64,000 nucleotides of DNA, taken from positions 655,613 through 719,612 of the forward strand of contig MJGA01000018.1 in the NCBI GenBank assembly GCA_001910725.1. Direction: 5' to 3'. Source of the DNA: Phanerodontia chrysosporium (Eukaryota > Basidiomycota > Agaricomycetes > Polyporales > Phanerochaetaceae). Both the position numbers and the translations under genes were made by a program. The notes beneath the pieces were generated by a model. It saw nothing but the letters and a program-made list of their open reading frames with translations. It made no database searches and was not told the origin of the DNA. This document shows positions 58,921 through 64,000 of this stretch, piece by piece. Each line of letters starts with the position of its first letter. Position 1 is the stretch's first letter.

Positions 58921-61900
58921 TGCTAGCGCACACCTCGTCGTAGCGGCCTGTCTCAGCGTCGTCTGGAACTGGCTCATCTTGCATCCCGAGGCCGGACGAA
59001 CGGTCACCGAGACTCGACATGCCCTCGTCGAGGCATCCAAGCGGGCTGCAAAGAAGGCGCGCAAGCTGCTGGACAGCGCGCTCAACTTTCGCTCCCGGAG
59101 TCCCAAGGCCTCGGAGCCAGCACCAAGCCACGAGCAACTCTGACTTCACCAGTGCGCGAGTCTCTCGAGGTCGTCCCACGGCCAAGACGACCACTAGCAC
59201 CGTCACCACCGGCGCAACCGCTGACACGCAAGCAAGTGTCGCCGTACCCCACGTCGCGCCCTCTGGTGCTCTTGGAGGCTGTATCACCGATATCACAGTA
59301 CCAGCCACGTCTAGAACTGCTGCCGACGCTGAAGTCCCTCGAGATCGCCCCCCAAAAGCGCATCCGCGCACCCACACTCCCGGCTGTCCCGCAGCCGCGG
59401 TGCCTTGCGATCGAGAGGAACATCACGTCGTTCCCAGAGCAGTGCCTCGTCGTCGACCCCTTTGCTGGTCGCACCATCTCGGCGCAGTCAACCCCGTGGT
59501 CAGTGCATGTTCGGATGGAGTACAGCCCTCTCCTTGGTGCGGTCGTTCTTCTGTGTATCGTCGTGCTTCCCAGTCTTGCGGCGTTGTATGTTGTCTTTGT
59601 TCGTCTGGTTCGACGGATAAAGCGCCGCTCTCAGAAGGTCAGTCGCTGTTGATCCATCGTACGACGTCTTGTTGACACCCTGCTCAGCGTCTGGCGCCTT
59701 CCAAGGAGGATCAACTGGCCGTGTGCGAAGTGGTCGAGCTCATGACCGACGGTGCTCGCCTTCTCCAACAGGTACGCAGTCACTTGGATTATGGTGTACG
59801 ACGCATGCTGACGCCGTCGATGACAGGGAGTCCCTGCATCCAAAGTGTCCGACATCATGCCGACCGACATCCTGACTGTCCGCGCACCACCATCTCACTT
59901 GACGATCGAGTGCTCTGGCCCGTGGACCATCCCTCCATTAGCGTGTACACAAGCCTGCGCTTCCGTGGCGTTCCCAGGGTCGTCCAGGACACCGTGCGCA
60001 CATTGTCGCTGTCTACTCCTCTCGCATTGCTCTATGCTCAAGGCACTCAAGTACTCACCCAAGATGATCATGCCCAGGCCTCCGCGAAGGACACCTGCGT
60101 AGTGAGTATATCAGCGAACAGCTTGTCAACTCCGAGTCGTCTGTCTAACCCATCTCCGTCTAGTTTCGAATGCCCGAGTTTGGCGTTGCGGCGTTCTTCC
60201 GCTGCGCAGAACACTTCCAATGGACCAGCCTCGATCAACGTCGCTCGTACTGTCCCGCGAACATCATGGACTGGACGACGCTGAACGTTCCCGAAGCCCT
60301 GCGCTGCGCCGAGCACCTTCACTGGTCAGGCATTGCCTGCCGTCGATTCTACCACGATCATCGGGACATGGGACTGGACGACGCTCGAACTCGGCGACTC
60401 TCTGCGGGTGTGCCGAGCATCTTCGCTGGACGTCCATTGACAGCGCCGGCACTACCACGCAAAAGGAGACTTTGGACTTTCGAGGTCGACGCCTTTTTCC
60501 GCTGTGCAGAGCATCTTGTCTGGGTTGGCATTCATGGCCGTCGTCAGTACCGCGTCCAAGAGGTACAAGACTGGACAGCTCTCGAGGTTGGCCAGTTCTT
60601 CCGTTGCGCTGAGCACCTTCACTGGAGCACGATCGACGCCCGTCGCTTCTACCGCTCTCACCAGCCAACTGACTGGTCGATGTTCGAGCTCCGACAGTCT
60701 TTCCGCTGCGCCGAGCACCTTCGCTGGACCTCCCTTGACACTCGCCGCTCGTACCGTCGCAAGAGTCCTCGGACTGGAACTGTGCTTGACCTGTGCAAGT
60801 CCGTTGGCTGCGCTGAGCGTTTGATCTGGACCTCTCTCGGCGACCGTCGGCGCTACCGTCCACAACTTGCAGGTGACTGGACAGGCCTAGACATCTCCAA
60901 GTGTTTCCGCTGCGCCGAGCACCTTCGCTGGACCTCGCTTGCTGGGAGGCGTCTCTACCGCTCTCTCGAGAGGGCGTCTCCGATGTCGCACAACCTGGAC
61001 AGGTTCTTCCTCCGGGCGGAGCGCATCGACTGGAACAAGCATCGATTTCCGCCCATTCTTCAGCATCGCGGAGCGTATTCCCCGTCCACAGCCAACCGAT
61101 TGGGTCACATTCGGAGTTGCGGAGTTCTTCCTCTGCGCCCAGCCGGAGCTTGTTGCGTCGCCATCGTCTTTCAAGCACACCACTGCAGGCGACGCAGTCG
61201 ACCAACCGCTTGTTCTGTCCGCCGTCTCCGCATCCGCAGAACAGCATCTCCGCAAGCTGCCCACAGGAAGGAAGGTCCCGAAGAAGTTCCCTGCTCCAGA
61301 CAGGCAGACGAAGGACTCATCTGCGGCAAAGTCCACTCGGAATCGGCTCTCAGGGTTGCGCGGACTTTCGAGTCAAGCTGCCTTCTCCGTGCTTGCGGAT
61401 AGTTCTGCGGGAGCTTTTGGCGTGGACGATCTTGCCGACGAGCTCGACGAAGAGGAGGACGAGGAGCCTATCGAGATCAGCCAGATCGAAGGAGGCGACA
61501 AGACTGAAGGGGCGGAGACGCCACTGCGGCGGCCACTTGCATCTCCCAAACGCAACAGCAGCAGCCAACTGCGGCAGCCATAGTCAGCACCGGTATCGCA
61601 CAGTCTGGTTCGTCGCCCAACAAGCTCGCATCGAGCGTCGCGAAGACTCGCCAACAGTCCCAGGCCGAAGCACAGAAGGATGCCACTGCCGGTCCGAGCG
61701 AGAGTGCTGCGGCAGAGGCGTCACCGAAGCGCAAGCCCAGACGCAGGGGAGCAGGGCGTTGTACGTCGCTAGGAAGAAGGAGCGCGACGAGAAGCACGAG
61801 CAGTACCTCTCCCACTGTGCAGAGTTCGCCAACCGTCGCCATGACATTCTCAAGGACGCAGTCACCTACCGCCAGTCCGGGCCTTGGCGCATCGAAGAGG

Positions 61901-62746
61901 CCACCCGAGAGGTCTGGGCCAGTGCGTACGCTCCCCATGTCGCCGCGGCATACCCATCGCCACCTTCTGGTCCGAAGCCGACGCGGCAGTCCGACACGCA
62001 GCGCAAGACCCGCCATGGACGCGTGAAGCCCTTCATCTGCAAGCAGCAGTACCCTACGCAGCCGGTGACCGTCGTTGGACACGACATGCGGATCCCGGAG
62101 GAGGTGCGGAACAAGTACCGCGAGCAGCGCAGGGCGCAGATAGCGACGATGAACAAGCGGCGGGATCTGAACAGGAATTCGGACCTCATTGACCACCTGC
62201 TCGTTCCACTGAAGGCGAAGCTCGAGGACGTCTCCCCGGCGTTGATGGAGATTGTGGCGGAGTACGAGGAGGCAGAGGCAGAGAAGGTCGCTGTCAAGGC
62301 TGCTGCGGTCCAACCTCAGCGAAGCGAAACTCCTGCCTCGTCCTCGGTTCGCCCTCCCAACGTCGCATCGCCTCCTGCTAACCACGGCATTGCCTCATCG
62401 TCGCGTACACCATCCGAAGCTCGGGCACCTCCCGCTTCTCAAGTCGGCGCCCAGTCTCCTGCGATCCCTGTGAGAAATGTTCCCCGCTCTAGGATTCCCA
62501 TCTCCAGCGCTGCTCGTCCTCGTACGGTACGTCCTCTCGTTCCTCGTTTGGTCTCCGAGTCGTGTAGCTGATGTCTGCGCCGTGTAGTCTCAGGCTCCGC
62601 GTGCGCCTCCTGGCCCTTCTCGCACGCAGTCTGCGCCATCTCCTGTCCACAGCCAAATCCCTCGCATCCCGAACAGGGCCGTTGCGACCCCCGCGGGACC
62701 AGCTCGTCCGAGCTCCTCCCGCGGCGGTCGACACACTGCAGCGTAA
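58921..62746 (+). CDS. Unrecognised membrane protein with 34-residue tandem repeats
   Basis: The start is not fixed. An early exon reads LVVAACLSVVWNWLILHPE and RHALVEASKRAAKKARKLL. The next contains EVVPRPRRPLAPSPPAQPL and a membrane helix (LLGAVVLLCIVVLPSLAALY, then VVFVRLVRRIKRR). Exon RLAPSKEDQLAVCEVVELM follows at about 59690-59771. From 60164 come about nine units of 34 residues with consensus DWTxLxVxxFFRCAEHL, WTSLDxRRxYR. Then follow an acidic segment (DDLADELDEEEDEE), a Lys/Arg-rich linker, YVARKKERDEKHEQYLSHCA, HDMRIPEEVRNKYREQRRAQ, and a Ser/Pro-rich end with a last exon from 62589 to TAA 62746. Third codon positions are strongly G/C in this frame, supporting the strand. No known domain. 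Frame changes near 61050 and 61560 are not resolved. Confidence 0.55.
60164..61045 (+). repeat. 102-bp tandem repeat coding FRCAEHL units
   Basis: The TGC of the C-A-E-H motif falls at 60203, 60305, 60409, 60503, 60605, 60707, 60809 and 60911, with CGG in its place at 61013. Spacing is exactly 102 bp except around the third unit (+104, then +94), which is therefore read out of frame while its neighbours stay in frame. A shorter relic unit follows at 61050-61140. Confidence 0.85.
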
Positions 62747-64000
62747 GCCCTGTCTAGCAGGCCGCCCCGACGAGCTCAGCTCGAGCGTCTTTCGAGACTA
62801 CGACTCGACGGCCTGAGCGTCGATCACGACCACGGACTTCATCCTCGGTTGAACTACACCAGCCCACTCGACCACATCGACTGCGACCACGACGTTCGCT
62901 CTTTCTTCGACGAGCGCTCACCTTTGCTCTCTATCGCTTCGTCCCCCGCCGCAACACATTTCGCACATTCCCCACTTGCACCCAGTTGCCATTGTTCAAA
63001 CATCTCCTAAAACCTCCTGCCATTGCCATCGCTTTCTTTTCCACCTTCATCCTATCCGTACCTTCTCCACACACGCAGGCATTTCGACGACGTGAAGACG
63101 GTACTCCCACTCGCTGGGAGGGACGGCGGTGCTTCTCTGTCATTCCTCTGGCCCGAGACCAGCCTGCAGCTTGATGCCGCCTAGCTATTGGCACAGTTGT
63201 AGGCTATGGTTCGCCACAAAGCATGGCATAACCATAGGACCCTGGTCGACGGTCATGGGGTACGACACGAATTGGCACTGTAACGCTCAAATCGTCCGCA
63301 CCGTTCTCTTTAGTCAACCGTCGTTCGACATGTCTGCTCTTTCATTTCCCACCATTTCCCATTTCTTCTTGGTCTACCCTCGCGGGTTATACCCCATTTT
63401 GCCTTCGCGCGATGGCCTTGGCAGGGCATACATCATCCTCTCGGTGGCATTGGGACGTTCCTTCATCATACCCTCCTTCAGCTGCGGCGGCGGCATCTGA
63501 TCTTTTGACGAAGCATAGTGAGCGGCTTGACCGCTCGTCGGCGTAGCAATCTCGTGGCCCGGTGAGTTCCTCGGCGCAGCACACCTTCTCTCCTCTCCTT
63601 TCTGACGCTCGGCCTCTCTAGGTTCGATTCTGGCTCTTCTGGTTCTGGTTCGGTTCCTTCGCGGACGAAGCACCCTGGCCCTCTGATCCTTGCTCTTGGT
63701 CTCTCGAGCCGTCTCTCGGAACTCGTTCTCGCTGGGTTCTCTCTCGTGGCACACCTGCTAGACATTGGCTTCAGCCCCGGTCTTGGACCTCGTTGGGCTG
63801 CCTGCACTCTGGACCTCTTTGGCGACACAGGACTTTCATTCATGGTGGACTCTGGGAACGACTACTCTTCTTCACTCGCGGCATAATCCGGTACTCGCGG
63901 CGACTAGGCATCTTTCGGGTATATATTGACATCTCATCATTGGTCGCGCGACAGTGCAGCTAGGCCGCTGCTTCCTTTCTTTTATCTTCGATATGTAGTG
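62747..64000. other. Window end, no gene recognised
   Basis: Plus-strand pieces at 63129-63500 and antisense frames at 63374-63843 are Ser/Arg-rich without known motifs. May include the start of a gene beyond the window. Confidence 0.3.

Noticed and set aside
58403..59377. Minus-strand open frame of 324 codons
   Set aside because: Antisense to plus-strand exons whose third positions are strongly G/C; no domain seen.
60264..61247. Minus-strand frame through the FRCAEHL repeat region
   Set aside because: It is also periodic because the DNA is, but codon third-position bias and splice continuity favour the plus strand.
1..64000. CRISPR arrays, rRNA genes or bacterial operons
   Set aside because: None found; the gene structure is eukaryotic throughout.

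Overview
The window is eukaryotic nuclear DNA from a filamentous basidiomycete, most likely an Agaricomycete. Genes are GC-rich and cut by many introns of about 50-65 nt with GT..AG ends. Families typical of mushroom-forming fungi are present: F-box proteins, GFA/CENP-V proteins, a ricin-B-fold lectin, an expansin-like secreted protein, a Plavaka/KDZ transposase and a TET/JBP dioxygenase. There are no operons and no prokaryotic signals. Gene models below were joined by hand from reading frames and splice sites. Internal exon borders are firm where given as coordinates and otherwise approximate.

Layout. 0.6-3.3 kb: an F-box gene (+) and an NTF2-like gene (-). 3.3-7.4 kb: no convincing gene. 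7.4-8.0 kb: a secreted double-psi beta-barrel protein. 9.2-12.1 kb: a GNAT acetyltransferase (-) and an HSL-type alpha/beta hydrolase (+). 12.4-28.3 kb: a tandem array of GFA/CENP-V genes, all on + (three whole, three broken), with an SDR pseudogene among them. About 11 kb of inserted DNA (15.2-26.36 kb) splits the array. That insertion carries, all on +, a many-exon Plavaka-type transposase, a small C-x-x-C coiled-coil gene, a TET/JBP-type 2-oxoglutarate/Fe(II) dioxygenase and a second conserved companion gene. Clusters of short palindromes lie at both ends. 28.4-32.5 kb: a BRCT protein. 33.3-39.1 kb: a small secreted protein and a TMEM184/Hfl1-type membrane protein. 40.1-41.3 kb: an NmrA-like gene with a frameshift, and an intron-containing tRNA-Ala. 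41.9-45.8 kb: a coiled-coil gene with a GC-AG intron and a protein with two copies of one domain. 47.0-51.4 kb: a probably mitochondrial NAD(H) kinase divergent from an Asteroid-type XPG-like protein. 51.6-56.4 kb: a ricin-B-fold lectin and a single-pass Ser-rich membrane protein. 58.9-62.7 kb: an unrecognised membrane protein with about nine 34-residue repeats.

How the parts fit together. The host genes are ordinary housekeeping and accessory genes. The notable unit is the 11-kb insertion. A cut-and-paste type transposase sits beside an enzyme of the family that oxidises 5-methylcytosine, with all expected metal and 2-oxoglutarate ligands visible. Linkage of KDZ-class transposons with TET/JBP genes is known in mushroom-forming fungi. 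This copy shows the genes together, largely open, inside another gene family's tandem array. Element ends and target duplication could not be fixed by eye.
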